64,000 nucleotides of DNA from Ptychodera flava. Its lineage: Eukaryota; Hemichordata; Enteropneusta; Ptychoderidae. Shown here piece by piece: positions 39,271 through 51,941 of this stretch. The position numbers and the translations under genes were made by a program. The first letter of the stretch is position 1, and every line of letters begins with the position of its first letter. The DNA lies in NCBI RefSeq assembly GCF_041260155.1, contig NC_091931.1:15736361-15800360 (forward strand), read 5' to 3'. Under the pieces are notes generated by a model. It saw nothing but the letters and a program-made list of their open reading frames with translations, was not told where the DNA came from and ran no database searches.

Positions 39271-40783
39271 CAGTGTTGTCCTTAGAAGCCAGGTGCCGGG
39301 TAAATAACCCGGCTGTTTTGCATTTTTTCCCGGCTACTTTTAACGTAATTAGATTATTTTTATAGACCTATTAATTTCGGGATTGCACTGCCAGCTGTTA
39401 GACGGCACACGTACGATTAGCAGTTTCGCAACCCAGGCCCCGCATGGAACTGCACAAACACATAACAGTTTCTAAATACCTATTTGTGGCTTTTTCAGCC
39501 CGATCTTTCATTCGTTAAATAGTGTGATTGGCTGATAAATGCGCCTGTGGTGTTGCCTTTGTTACGAGCAGTGAAATTGGTTTGATTATCATCTTAGGTC
39601 ATTTTTAACGATGGCGTCAAATAGAAATGTGGCGTCGGCCACTGCCACCTTGCCGATTGAATATTTTTTCCCTAAGAAAGCCCGTTCGAAAGGTATACTT
39701 GATTCTAACAATAAATTTAGTTTATGTATGAAAAACTTCAATTTTGCTGAATTTGTGAGAGAAAAGCGCCTAAAAGATGCGATTTTAATCGACGGTTTGA
39801 AGTTCATGAGACTGGCAAGCTAGTTTTCCGCTGCCGCGCTGGCTGCCAATGTCACTACGAGTATGATCTTCTCAACAAATTAAGTTATTCTCAGAGCAAT
39901 ACCGACGTATTTCTAGATTAATTTTAAAAAAATGACACTAGAACTGATTTTTTTAGAACCAACTGTTTGAATGGTTATTTTATTTTTATTGATTATATTG
40001 ACGTACTAGAATCCACAGTCACAGGCATGTGTGGTGCTGACCGTTGTCGACCGGCGCATCATCGTCACGGCTCACGGCTTCACTGTGGCGCTGATTCCCC
40101 GTTGTTTAAGACAACAGGACAATACGTCGTGGATTCCGGCATGGGTTCAATTTCACTGCGCTTCTCCATGTTCTCCATGTTGGGTTGCCCAAAAGTGTCC
40201 TTCGATGGACCCTCTGAATCATTTTTTCACGGACTCGTGGAGCAAATTTGAAAGAAAATAGAGTTGTTTCCTTCCGACGCCATGCTGCATATCTGCTTTG
40301 ATCAAAGTATTTGGGGACAGCAAAACGAGAGGATGGTGCACGGTTGGCATTTATTAGTAATTTGTTGCAACATTTCTGTCAATTACTGACTTTGTGTCAT
40401 AAGTTTCAGAAAATATGTGGTAATGAAGAATGGGAAATGGGCAATGAAATGAGCAGACTGCAGGTGATTTAAGATTAAATGTTAAATCTTCACTGCAAAT
40501 AAAACCATAAGTGTGTCATAAACAATACAAACAAAACAAAATCATGTTTGTTCGTTTTGTTGTATGTGAGCCACGTCTAAGACACACAACAAAAGTACTG
40601 TGTCACCTCAGATGCCACCAGAGAACATCATTTCCACTCCAAAATTTCATTTTCGCCTTGTGTCCCCCCTTTTGCGCTTCCCCCCTCGTTCCCTACGCTC
40701 ACTCGCTTCGCTTCGCTCCCTCGCAGTCCACCCGTCTACTTTCTTAAATTACCCGGCTACTTTTAAATATAAGGACAACACTG
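39271..40783. mobile_element. 1,513-bp TIR element with 6-bp flanking repeat
   Basis: CAGTGTTGTCCTTA at the left matches the complement of the right end, followed on both sides by ACCCGGCTACTTTTAA-like words. ATAGTT flanks both sides (39265-39270 and 40784-40789). The CAGTG start recalls hAT elements, but those usually duplicate 8 bp. It contains a 70-codon frame (39611-39823) beginning MASNRNV and containing PIEYFFPKKARSK, followed by no recognisable transposase. Confidence 0.7.
39611..39823 (+). CDS. Short ORF inside the TIR element, function unknown
   Basis: 70 codons starting at an ATG in good context (ACGATGG). The N-terminus (MASNRNV then PIEYFFPKKARSK) loosely resembles the start of some transposon-derived nuclear proteins, which is only an impression. 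It may be a leftover transposase start or chance. Confidence 0.2.
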   Translation: MASNRNVASATATLPIEYFFPKKARSKGILDSNNKFSLCMKNFNFAEFVREKRLKDAILIDGLKFMRLAS

Positions 40784-40789
40784 ATAGTT

Positions 40790-42354
40790 TGAACTTCGCC
40801 GAGTACGTGTACAGAACTAGATTTTTACACTGAATCGTGCTACCAGCAGTCCACAGTCAAGTTATGTTTCTCTTGTTTTCGTTTGTGGCCCGCTGAAACA
40901 TCCTGCATGCTCGTTGGTCTTAAACCAAAGTTAACTTGTTTCCGCGATATATCGAAGTGATCACAAGTTTACATTTCACAAAACAAAACGAATTTATCAT
41001 AACAGCCACGTCGAGGTACACGATCTGCGGTGTGTACACTCGCGACGGCGAAGAAGGCGGAGGGCTGCCAATTGTTTCAACAGATACCATTTTATGACAG
41101 TCACACAGAACTCCTACGCTGTACGCCAAAATGTAGCAAAAATTTTTGTCTTTCAAAGTTTTACGGTAGAATGAACTCATGATCGTTTCGCCATTTTTTT
41201 TTCAGAAGTATGGCGTATCCGTCCAACTTTTCAGAGTCAATTTAATTATTTTAAGCTTTCAAAGGACCAAGAGACCTAGCAGTCGCTCAGGCTAAATTGT
41301 TTAATCAGAGATTATGCATTTGTTTCCGCGAGTTGCGACGTGTAGTGCCATTCATCATATCGTAGACATTTTTTCCACGTTCAATCTCAATAGCGTAAGC
41401 AATATGATCCTCGTTTGTCACGCATATTTTTCCAATGAAATCTTGATGCGGCAGGATAACCGTTTGTGTTTTGAACACTTCGAAAGAATATAGCAGCCAA
41501 GAAAACGGAGTTGGTTTGAAAATGTGAGAATGAAGGGCTGTACTTTGTACATTTGTGTACATATAAATAATAAATTCTGAACCGCAGTGGTGCTATATTG
41601 AAGTGTTAGGCCCGCCGCCGATACGCTATCACTAGACGAGTACTATTGTAATACTGTATCACACTGTTGCACCTAAATCGATCCATTCCATTGCTAGAAT
41701 CTGCTTGCCGAGAACGTAATTCATACTGATACTGAAGTGAAGTGAACTGAATATTTTATTTTATCCGCTACACTGTGCTTCGCGTGTCGATCGGAGGAGA
41801 TTAGAGTATGTTACATTTTGGATACAACGTGTGCCTTTGGTCTCAAAAACTTGGGTCCCAGCCGTGACACGAGCGGCTAATCGCTCTCGTGGAATTTGAT
41901 TTGAGCGAGTGGTAGGCGAGCGGAGCGATCGCTCGCCTCAAAACATAAGGTCTGTAAACCACGGTGTCACTAGTCTTAGCTGTCCACAGAGAAGCTCTAA
42001 TAGATATTAATAATACTTTACTGAAAATTCATTGCCTGTTTACACCACATTCCCACTTTTGCTCTAAAATTGTCTACGTTTCTTTGAATTCATTGGGTTG
42101 AGCATTTCTAAGGCTAGTTTCACACGCTCAACAATGGTTTACATTTGAAAATGACACAGTCATACAGTGAAATTATATTTGAATGAATTTGAACTATTAA
42201 CTCAGAAGATGTCAAATGTAACATTGCTGTTTCTGATTTCATCGCATATGGCAGGCCTCACTGAGAAAATGAGAAAATGCAGAAATATGACATGGTAAGC
42301 AAACACCAGTAATTCTGGGAATGTAAATGATGATAAAAATTTCGAAAGAAATGT
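40790..42354. other. Non-coding stretch, nothing recognised
   Basis: The segment 41730-41765 (TGAAGTGAAGTGAACTGAAT) resembles a retroelement tail. The GAGCGAGTGGTAGGCGAGCG segment near 41905 resembles GGCGAGTGGTAGGCGAGTGA near 38712 in the same orientation. No gene is supported. Confidence 0.35.
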
Positions 42355-42710
42355 AATCAAGTGGCCTGTAATGCTAACTTTTGATAATTTTTTCACCATT
42401 TTAATTTGAATGTCAACCAGAATTCCTTGTTCTACTTCCCAAAGCTTGTTGATATACACAGTGTTCAGCTTGTCAACACAGCTCTTACGTGTTTAAACAG
42501 TTGCATTGTTATTGTTGAAACGTGACTTCTGGTCCGGACTAGAATTCAAATGTAAACAATAGCATTTTACACATATAAACACTATTTTGACAAGCTAAAT
42601 AGTGGGTGTTTCAACATTCTTTGGGGAGTAGAATAAGAAGGTGCAGTTGATAGAAAACAAAAATAATGAAAATATCAAAGGTTAGCATTACTGGCCTTTA
42701 ATATGAAGAA
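42355..42710. repeat. 356-bp foldback
   Basis: GGCCTGTAATGCTAACTTTT on the left pairs with AAAGGTTAGCATTACTGGCC on the right, and the middle TTGACAAGC/GCTTGTC words pair as well. Arms are moderately diverged. Confidence 0.7.
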
Positions 42711-43539
42711 GAATGATGTTAGTATTTAGTAATGGTACGTACTTTAAAATGCAAGAAAAAAGTAGCACAAATTTAAAATTTGGCAAGCTGGGGTTTTTTT
42801 TGCCAAATTTGTTTGACATTGGTCAACAGTATCAAGGGAAGTCACACATCTTTGACACGACTGTCTGTCATCAACCGACTGGCCCCTAAATCAAACTTGT
42901 GCTAAAGTTGAAACTCGTTGAAAGCTAATTATCTTACCTCTTCTGCTGCAAACTTTAACACAGCCGTGAATGGTGTACTTTCAGGGACACTTAATCTACA
43001 AAAGACAAGAATGTGCAATAATTACAGTAACTGTCACAGCAAACTCACTGTTCATTGGCCCTACCCCTCATTTTTGCCTCAGAGTGACTGGATTTGTGCA
43101 CAGAGGTACCTCGTTTATGGTACATAACAGACACCGGGAAATCACTTGAATCAAACTCAATTTCTGGGCAAAAGATGTTCCAATTGCACACAAAGCCTTC
43201 ATTTGGAATTCTGGCTTCAAAAGTATCATTTTGCCAATAGACAGCCAGCCAGCAAAACTTGAAGTTTTCAATTGTAAAAATAGAAAATATCAAATTGGTT
43301 TGGTCTATACAACATCCCTCTATCGGTCTATATCACTAAAAATACGGCAAAATGGCATAAGTCTATATGGTAGAGTTGTGGCGCTTGCAGAATCTGTCTT
43401 TGATGTATGATATCTGACAAATAAACAGTATCAGAGACAGACAAATCATTCAGTTCTTGGAAAACACAAATGTTGGATGTTCTGAGATTCACCTGGTTGT
43501 TAACATGCTGCTGCAAGCAAAGGGCTGGTCAGACGGACT

Positions 43540-44172
43540 AGTGTATAGTATAGCTGCAAAATTGTAGCTCTACGGTGAGGTGGTCGGTGAGTTTTGGTTT
43601 TTGCGACATCGCTCACCAGTAGAGCTACAATGCCGAAGGCCCTGTAGCATACAAAATAAGCGCGCCACACATGGCGCGGCATTTTCATGTAAAATCCCAC
43701 ATATTTACTGCATTTGGTCGTACTGATTTATCACTACTGAGACTAAATACTATACTACACTAACCTTGTAATTTATTGGGTTTGGTATTAGCACAGACTC
43801 GTCGATCGCGTTCCATAATCATTGAGCGGGTTTCTGGGAGCTGCCATTACCGGAAGTTGGTAATGGCGTCTTCAAGAAATGTTTTTGGAACGCGATCAAC
43901 GTATTTGAACAAATACCAAACCCCTTACACGACAAGGTTAGTGTAGTATAGTGTTTAATCTTCAGTAGTGATAAATCAGTATGGCCAAATGCAGTAAATA
44001 TATGGGATTTTACATCAAAATGCCGTGCCATGTGCAGCATGCTTATTTTGTGTGCTTCAGGGCCTTCGGCATTGTAGCTCTACTAAGACTACTGGTGAGC
44101 GAGGTCGGAAAAACCAAAACTCACCGACCGTCTCACCGTAGAGCTACAATTTTGAAGCTAACTAGTGTATTG
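43540..44172. repeat. 630-bp foldback with nested hairpins
   Basis: AATTGTAGCTCTACGGTGAG at the left matches the complement of the right edge. Each arm itself contains a hairpin ATTGTAGCTCTAC...GTAGAGCTACAAT. The centre has GCCATTACC...GGTAATGGC at about 43845-43868. Arms share CAGTAGTGATAAATCAGTA. Confidence 0.85.
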
Positions 44173-44577
44173 TGTTATTTTGTGGGGTAAATTCCTTTCT
44201 GCCTCCAAAATTTAGCCAAGATAAAAATAGCTGGATCACTCGACTTTTTCATTCTTTCATTCATTCATAGACTTTTACAGCTGAGTGTATTGCAAACAAT
44301 GCTTTCTCCTCGCTGCATTTCCGTAGCCAACAACGTTGAGTGGCACTTGGGATAGGTCAACTGATCGATACTCCACATAACATCGCCGGGGAAGTTGTGG
44401 GTGGTTGTGGGCAGCGGAACTGCTGTACTCGCAGCACGCTTTTCTCCAGGCTCAATCGATGATTTCATGATCTTGTATTCAAGAAGTATTCGATCCAAAC
44501 GATACTATAGTTCTAGTGGCCTATGAAACTTGGGCAATTACGTGACCGAAGAATTATCGGACATGCTGACATTAACC

Positions 44578-47500
44578 TTGCTGCAGTACAGTAGCTCGAG
44601 GTTTTGCCTGGGTATTTGGGTCGGACGGCAAAACCAGAGCTACAGATCCAACCATCCAGAGAGAGTGCAGGTGCCGAACGTCTGGACGTTCGGCGCGCCT
44701 TGCAAAGTTATTCGGCGAATCCGGCGTTCTTCTCCTTACCGGTTTACCTTCTAATACTATTTTGCACCTACCCGCTCAAGGATGTCTCGCTATTTATCCA
44801 AAGCACTACCGTTCGGCAGGTTTTTGTGTGCCGATCGCGGGTTACTCAATGAATGGGACGCCATGTTTGAAAGGGATGACGTCACAGTCTCGCACATCCA
44901 CGTTCCTATCCTATTAGCATAACAATGCACACATTTACGTTGTACGTGTACGCTGCAGCGCTGCGCTGGTTCTTTCAGTTTTCATAACTACTGACCGGCC
45001 GAACTCCGAAATGAAGACGATTGATATTATATGATAATTTTTATGAACAAAATTACAGAGAAATGTTATAATGTGTAAATACGTACGTGCATGTTATTCA
45101 TGAAAGTGATTGTAAATGATTATTTGATCACGCTATTAAAGCCACAATACAAACGACAGCATCGACGAAACAGCAAAAGCAGACGGAAAACGAAAAGCAA
45201 ACAAGGTTTTCATAAAAGTGAGGGAAGCTGCCAAGAACAAGGTAAGCTACTTTTCAAAGGCAAAAAAATAAAGTCATCTGTTGTTTCCTAAGTGGTGTTG
45301 TGTGTGATATTTCTTATCGATGTCCGAGGAGACAAGAACGAAACCCTCCGACAACCTTTGTGTGCGATCAAGAAATCGAAATTGTCTCTGAGTGTACCCA
45401 CCTTTGGTTGAATACTTTCTAAAAAATTTAAATGGGATTTAAACACTGATGCTATCTTGAAGGAAGGGCGACAGCGATTTATTTTTAAGGAAACTGCTTT
45501 CCTTCATGTTTGATAGATAAATCTTATCCATTACAGTGAAAGCGTTGTTTCATTCTCGCTCATCTGGTGGCTTCATCTGACAATCAAAGACATATTAACT
45601 TCACAGAATTTTATCACTTACCTTAAAATTAGAATATCAAGAGAAGTCTGTCACTTTATGATCAGCTAGTACTTAGGAAAAGCCCGATCAATTGTTAACT
45701 GTAGTAATAATATTCTGTCATATTCATCATATTCTGTTCGGAGCGACCCTCCGGTCGGCGTTTTACACTCGGGAACCTGCTTGCAGGTTAAACCGGCGCA
45801 AGAATTTATTCATTTCCTCCATTACTTTGCGGCTTTTAAATGATTTGTAAACTGTTTCATGTGTATGTTTTGGTCACCGCTCTGTATCTATGTACTTTTT
45901 GTATATTTAATATTTTGATGTATTGTGTTTTATTCGCACTTTTTTATTGCCCATGTTTAGGATGAATAAAGCTGTACTGAGTTGAATTGAACTGAATAAA
46001 ACCAAAACCCGACGGCCTTTTTCCAAGGCCACCACGTCATATTAAAAGCGAACTACCGTTGAATAAACCCATTGTCCATCACCGCACACAAGACGACGTA
46101 AAGACCAACACAAACAGAAAATTTCAACAGAGGAAAAAAACTGAAGTTTCTCAAACGAAGAATGAAAGAAAACCTAAACAACGTATTAAAAGACACGGAA
46201 CACGTAAAAGCTAATGGAAGATTAAACAAAAACAAGAAAAACCAAAAATCCTTCAATATAGGAAGAGGCATAGCAATTATGAATACGAAAGATTACATTC
46301 TAAGAAAATAATAGACCGCTGAAAATTCAAACTACACATGTATAATGTAAACCACCGTCCCTCCATTGAGGACGGTGTGTAAACCAACGCAGCGCGACTT
46401 AAGTACACGATGGATATGGGGACAAAATTATGAGGAGGTAACTTACAGTTTCCCCGATCCTGTAACGAAAATAATACGTTCATACTCTTGTATACAAATA
46501 ACGGAATGATCGGACACTCTATTATCAAAACGTTCCCAAGTTACTTGTTGTTCCAGTCAAGCATATCAAATCCTGGTATTTTTTCTATATTTTTTTTTAA
46601 TTCAACGGACAATACAGTATAAACAAATCTGTGAATGGAACGTGGGCTCACCAGCAGCCTCAACAGAAATAGCTGGCATAAGATTCCGTGAAACGGAGAA
46701 AATTATGTTAATCGCCACTCCGGTCAAATATTCCGATGGAAACGTTTCAGACACGACATTTCCATGGTTTACGCTGGAAAGGGCCATGTACCTTACTTCA
46801 AATTCACATTTGAACATTCTATCGACAAAATCTCGTACCTTGACTCAGTGGTCGGAGATATGACCGAGAAAGAAGGCCCGACATTAATTTTCGGTGTATT
46901 TTTAATGAATTTTGCTTCAGTGTATTTCATTTGTCTAACTTCGTTTTATTGATACGCGGAGTTTTATTTCCCGAAAATTAAGTCCTCGCGTAACTTTCCA
47001 TTGCACAAAATTAAATGCTTGTCCGCATTTTCCGCAAAAACTGCAACAGCGACCAGGCGAGCATGCATCAATAAAAATTGTTATAATTTCAGGCAGCAGT
47101 GTGCGATATCGCGTGTGCAGCTATATTTAGTAACAATGAAGTTACATTTATTTCCTTTCTATTATGTACATAAAAGCAACTATGTAAGAGATGCACTACC
47201 GAGCCGTCCGGTATTTATTTCGTTTAATTTTTACTTGAGTTTTGTTTAATTTTTATTTTATTTGTTTAGCTTCGTTTTAATTATACACGTACAAAGATTT
47301 TTAATTCCCGAACATGAAGTCAATCTGGCGTAACTTTTTTACATAGCGCAGCAAATATCCGATGGCGTTTTGTTGATATCGCTACAATAATGCTAATAGG
47401 ATAGGAACGTGGATCTTCATTTCGGAGTTCGGCCGGTCAGTAGTTATGAAAACTGAAAGAACCAGCGCAGCGCTGCAGCGTACACGTACAACGTGTGCAT

Positions 47501-47847
47501 TGTTATGCTAATAGGATAGGAACGTGGATGTGCGAGACTGTGACGTCATCCCTTTCAAACATGGCGTCCCATTCAGTGAGTAACCCGCGATCGGCACACA
47601 AAAACCTGCCGAACGGCAGTACTTTGGATAAATAGCGAGACATCCTTGAGCGGGTAGGTGCAAAATAGTATTAGAAGGTAAACCGGTAAGGAGAAGAACG
47701 CCGGATTCGCCGAATAACTTTGCAAGGCGCGCCGAACGTCCAGACGTTCGGCACCTGCACTCTCTCTGGATGGTTGGATCTGTAGCTCTGGTTTTGACGT
47801 CCGACCCAAATACCCAGGCAAAACCTCGAGCTACTGTACTGCAGCTA
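44578..47847. mobile_element. Mutator-like element, 3,270 bp, 435-bp TIRs, 9-bp TSD
   Basis: Left arm 44578-45014 and right arm 47415-47847 are nearly identical inverted copies, differing by a handful of substitutions and a 6-bp indel near 44933. Ends are TTGCTGCAGTACAG and TAGCTGCAGTACAG. ACATTAACC flanks both sides (44569-44577 and 47848-47856). Long TIRs plus a 9-bp duplication are typical of Mutator-like elements. The interior (45015-47414) has only short frames and no recognisable transposase. It contains a LINE-like tail and a duplicated segment (about 46945 and 47272), so it is probably non-autonomous. Confidence 0.85.
45720..46003 (+). mobile_element. Possible LINE 3' end with TTGAA-type tail
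   Basis: GGATGAATAAAGCTGTACTG followed by AGTTGAATTGAACTGAATAA looks like a poly(A)-signal-containing LINE tail ending in short TTGAA-type repeats. No RT coding sequence precedes it. Confidence 0.3.
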
Positions 47848-47856
47848 ACATTAACC

Positions 47857-49900
47857 TAGAGTAACATGAAAGATGCAATGAATGCACTGTAGAAAATTTA
47901 TACTTACACTTTATACGGAAGCTTCGGGTCAGAAGTGAGCGTTATTTTAAATGTAACTTTCGACCTGTTGAAAGCAAACAAAACAATGAGTAAACACATA
48001 CAAGTTGAAAACACAAAAATGTCAAAAGATTCCCAAAATTTGACAAAATATGGTAGATCAGGAAGTACATTTTCTACGCTGCCACCGGCTTTCGCAATCT
48101 CGCACTGAGTTTGTGCGATAACCTTTAACCTTTAATCTCCGAGGCCCTCTAAGGAGCTGAACAACAACCGATTTTACCATTAGGTTGAGTCCCTAACATG
48201 AACAAATAACGATAGGGTTCTGGAGGATGTTTTCGTATTTTCTCAATCTCATGAAAAGACGTTGTTTTGTATCCAAGACTATGCTTTATTCGCGTCATTT
48301 TGTTTTGGCAATAATTGTCGTTCGTAAATCCGTCAGCAAGTCAAGCTTTTAACAACTTATTTCAACAATTCATCGTATTTAGGGAAAGTTAAACAACAAT
48401 TTCGCCCTTGAACTTTTGCACTTCCCGATTTTCGTTTTGAGTGGGGGGGGGGGGGGGATTTTATATGAAACACCAAAAGTTACATTTCAGTGTCGTGTGT
48501 CGTTCTGAGATTCGGACTACCAGTGGAAAGTCCGGTTTTAGCTAATTTCATCAACAAACAGGAAGCTGTACAGAAAAAGCCTAGTTTTTATAGGCTGATC
48601 GCAAATGACGTCACTGTTCTCTCTCATTAATATGCATAAATAAACATTTGTCCGCATTTTCCGCATAAACGACGAAAATAAAACCTGCGAGTGTTAGAAT
48701 GGCTATTTAGCGTCACACTTATTCGTATGAATTGATGACTGAGACTACAAGCTGCAACAACAGCCTCGCATACAACGACAAAATCTGTCCGAATTTCAGC
48801 ATATTTATCCGAAAGTCGCGCGCGTGCAGCTATATTTAGTAACAAACCCGAAATCGCGATCAACGCTATTATAATATTTTATTTCAACGTACGGTAGATG
48901 GATGAAAGACAGAGGATACCCTGTCGAAAAATTGCACCGAAAAATTAGCATAATATGCTTGGTTTTTGAACAATATTTATGGGGGCAGCAGTCTCCTCTG
49001 CATTTGTTATGAATTTCTAAATTTCGTGAAGGTCGGGCCCTCCTTTATGTTCAAATATCGAAAAAACTTTGCGGAGGAAAGTTACATAAATCACCTCTGT
49101 GGCGTCTCTTGGATTAATTTTTTGTACAGCCATGGAAATGGTTCATTCAAAGAAAATTTCGGTGTGGGGGCTAGAACCTGGTGTTAGTTCTCCGCGAAAA
49201 CTTTATGTCGATCCGTGTGAAGCCTTTGATAAACAAATCTTTCACACATTTAAAGTTTTTTACATCCCCCTCTTGCTAATGGTAATGCTTTATTTTTGAA
49301 TGGAATAAAAGGTCTGAAAAAATGTAAGAGCTCAGTCCACGTTATAGAAACATTGTTTTAATGTCGACTTGAAGGGAATCGCAATTTTAAAATAACTTGC
49401 TCCTAAGACAATTTTTCTCATAAATTATCTTGCCAACACACATCTTCAGCTTGATGTACCGTACCCAATTCGCCGACTCGGAAGACGCGTTTCGGTGATA
49501 CGCTCAAAGGGCGCCCTCTGTCGGAATCGATGTTGCAATCGAGAAAGTTTGGATTTTGAAGCCATATTTTCTGACAGAATTAATTTCGAATGAACAATTT
49601 TGACAAAAGATACTCAGATGATATGTTGTAAACCGTACAATTATATCACAAATATCATTGTATGGGGGCTACATAAAACCACAATCTCGATATCGGTCGG
49701 CGCGTCGAACAAGTATCGCTTTTTTATTCGTGGCCAAAACTTTAAACGAATCGCGAACGAGCCTGAATCGAACAGAATCTCGCTTCTGTTGGAAGTCCGC
49801 GAACGTGTATTCTTTGTGTAAAATTTAGTTTGAACTACAATTATATTATCGGACTTTACCCTAATCATTATGTTATTCGCACAGACAAGCAAAGTTGCGA
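47857..49900. other. Non-coding stretch with a G-run and a duplicated segment
   Basis: A G-run of 15 bases lies near 48440. The segment about 48645-48845 shares TTGTCCGCATTTTCCGCA and GTGCAGCTATATTTAGTAAC with 47020-47135 inside the Mutator-like element, in the same orientation. CpG content rises toward 49.4-50 kb. Confidence 0.45.
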
Positions 49901-49902
49901 GA

Positions 49903-49971
49903 ATGTCGACCGCACCAACTTCAAGCCGTTGCTTTGAAGCGTCAAGTTTTGAAAGGCGAAGTGATATTCTG
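49903..49971 (+). CDS. Candidate first coding exon, unknown protein
   Basis: An ATG at 49903 opens MSTAPTSSRCFEASS and runs to a consensus donor (G|GTAAGT at 49972). The local rise in CpG fits a promoter region. No downstream exon could be matched and no family is recognised, so this may be chance. Confidence 0.2.
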
Positions 49972-50087
49972 GTAAGTTCTCCCGGCAGTTGTAACGATGT
50001 TCAATGTAAAAAAAGGTCATATTTTTACTGGATGAATCGTGTATGGCCAGTAATTAAGAAAGGACAAGCGAGATAATTTATCCTCTC

Positions 50088-50152
50088 ATACATACATACA
50101 TACATACATACATACATACATACATACATACATACATACATACATACATACA
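50088..50152. repeat. (TACA)n microsatellite
   Basis: About 65 bp of CATA/TACA tetranucleotide repeats. Confidence 0.97.
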
Positions 50153-51938
50153 GTCGGCTTGCTCCGAAAAATATTGTTTAATCTGTGCACAGAATTTGGA
50201 TAGATTACACTCCCATGACCATGGCAAAAATGTACCACACGGCGCGATAGTAGAACTTCCTAGAAGACGACCGAGACGTGCATAGCACATGGATGCTAGT
50301 AGAATTTACAGTTGGCTCGTCGACTTTTAACTTTTTTTTTCATAAGATGTTTCCATTCACGATCATATTTATTCTATTGTATTCTTCCGATCGCAAAGGC
50401 AGGCATATTACATACAATATTGCTGTCTTCAAGTCAAGACATCCTGCCTTGGTGATGGAAATAGGCAAAAATCATATTCACAACTGAAACGAAAAGGCAA
50501 AAGCATGCCACATTTTTATCATGCTCACATACATTTTATGAATAATTTGTCTTTAGCATCAAAAAGGTGAACGTACACATGCTTTGTACAGTTTTTCAAT
50601 GTTATTCAAATGTTTATTTTGATACGCTTATATTGCCTCTTTTGAGAACCTGACGACTGAGAAATCATGAGTAATGTATACATCTATGGATGTGTATAGG
50701 TGGTTACTGGTATGATAATGAAGAACGGTGACTTCACCAGTAAACTTATCACTACCAGCTATCAATTTCATGCAGTTTGGCTTTTAAAGGCCAGCCTTCA
50801 CACCCAAGAGCTGCAGCTTTTATAGTAACATGGTTACGAATAGACTTGATACCATGTTTTGAACGACATCTACAGCTACTGGAGAAGTGCTGTCTTTTGA
50901 TTTTAACAAATTTATATCAAAATTTTATACCTTTCCAAATATCAACCCTCAAAATTTGTTGGGGCTTCTTAACTATACTCAGGGCATTTATCAAGGTCTT
51001 TATTGTATCACACACTGATAGCTTTCATTGTACCAAAAAAAACTAGTCTTGAGGCTACGAGAGTCTTGTTGTCACACAGTTAAGTATGATCACTGTGGTC
51101 AGCCCAATATCATGAAGAGCGCCATCACAGTTGAATTTAAAAATAATTGCCTATGAAACATTGATATTATTTTAAGCTTGATTTTGTATCACTGTGTTTT
51201 TATCATCACAAGAACATGTATTATGATTGAATAGTATTATAGAGCTGCTCTGGAAGGTGCGACACACACATAAACAGTTTCGTTTACTTCATGACTTGGT
51301 GTTCAACAGAAACATTTGGTGTCAATTGCTGATGGCTTCCTGCTCATGGGAATATTTCCCAATGGTGTTGCATTGTCAATTTGCTGATCAATGTATGTTG
51401 CAGGTTCTTCTTGATGAGCAAAAATGTTTCTTTCCAAATATATGATGTTGAACATTAGTTCAATCAAATGTTCTGTTCTATACATATTGCAGATGACCAT
51501 TACTGATTAGTTTTGCTATTTACCTTTTGGTTTCAGTTTTTGTTTGTCATTCAAATTATTGTGTTACTGTACTGATAAAGTAGAAAAATGTACGGTTCCA
51601 GGAGAAAATTGAAGTACAGTTTGCCCCAGGAATTGTTGAGAGCATAGTGCAATTTGCATGACAATAGAAATGTTATGTTAATGATTTTCTATTGTTTTTC
51701 TGTGGCCACTATGCTGTCATTGCTTTTGGGAGAACACTGAAGTATTTAATTTAGTCTTACAAATGTAACCTTGATTTCAGTATAATTGCACAAGACTTTT
51801 TCATAATAAACCTTAATTTTGTACATTTTTGTCACTAGAAATAACCAGAGTGTACCTCTCACACTGACATTTTTCAAGGTCTACCATTTCCCAAATGATG
51901 AAGCATCTGTGTGTTTTAGATTCTAATACTGAACACTC
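50153..51938. other. Non-coding stretch, nothing recognised
   Basis: AT-rich with only short, unsupported frames. Confidence 0.45.
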
Positions 51939-51941
51939 TTA

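Noticed and set aside
44604..47821. Identical 82-residue frames starting MPGYLGRT on opposite strands
   Set aside because: They lie in the two inverted terminal repeats of the Mutator-like element and duplicate by structure; no known domain.
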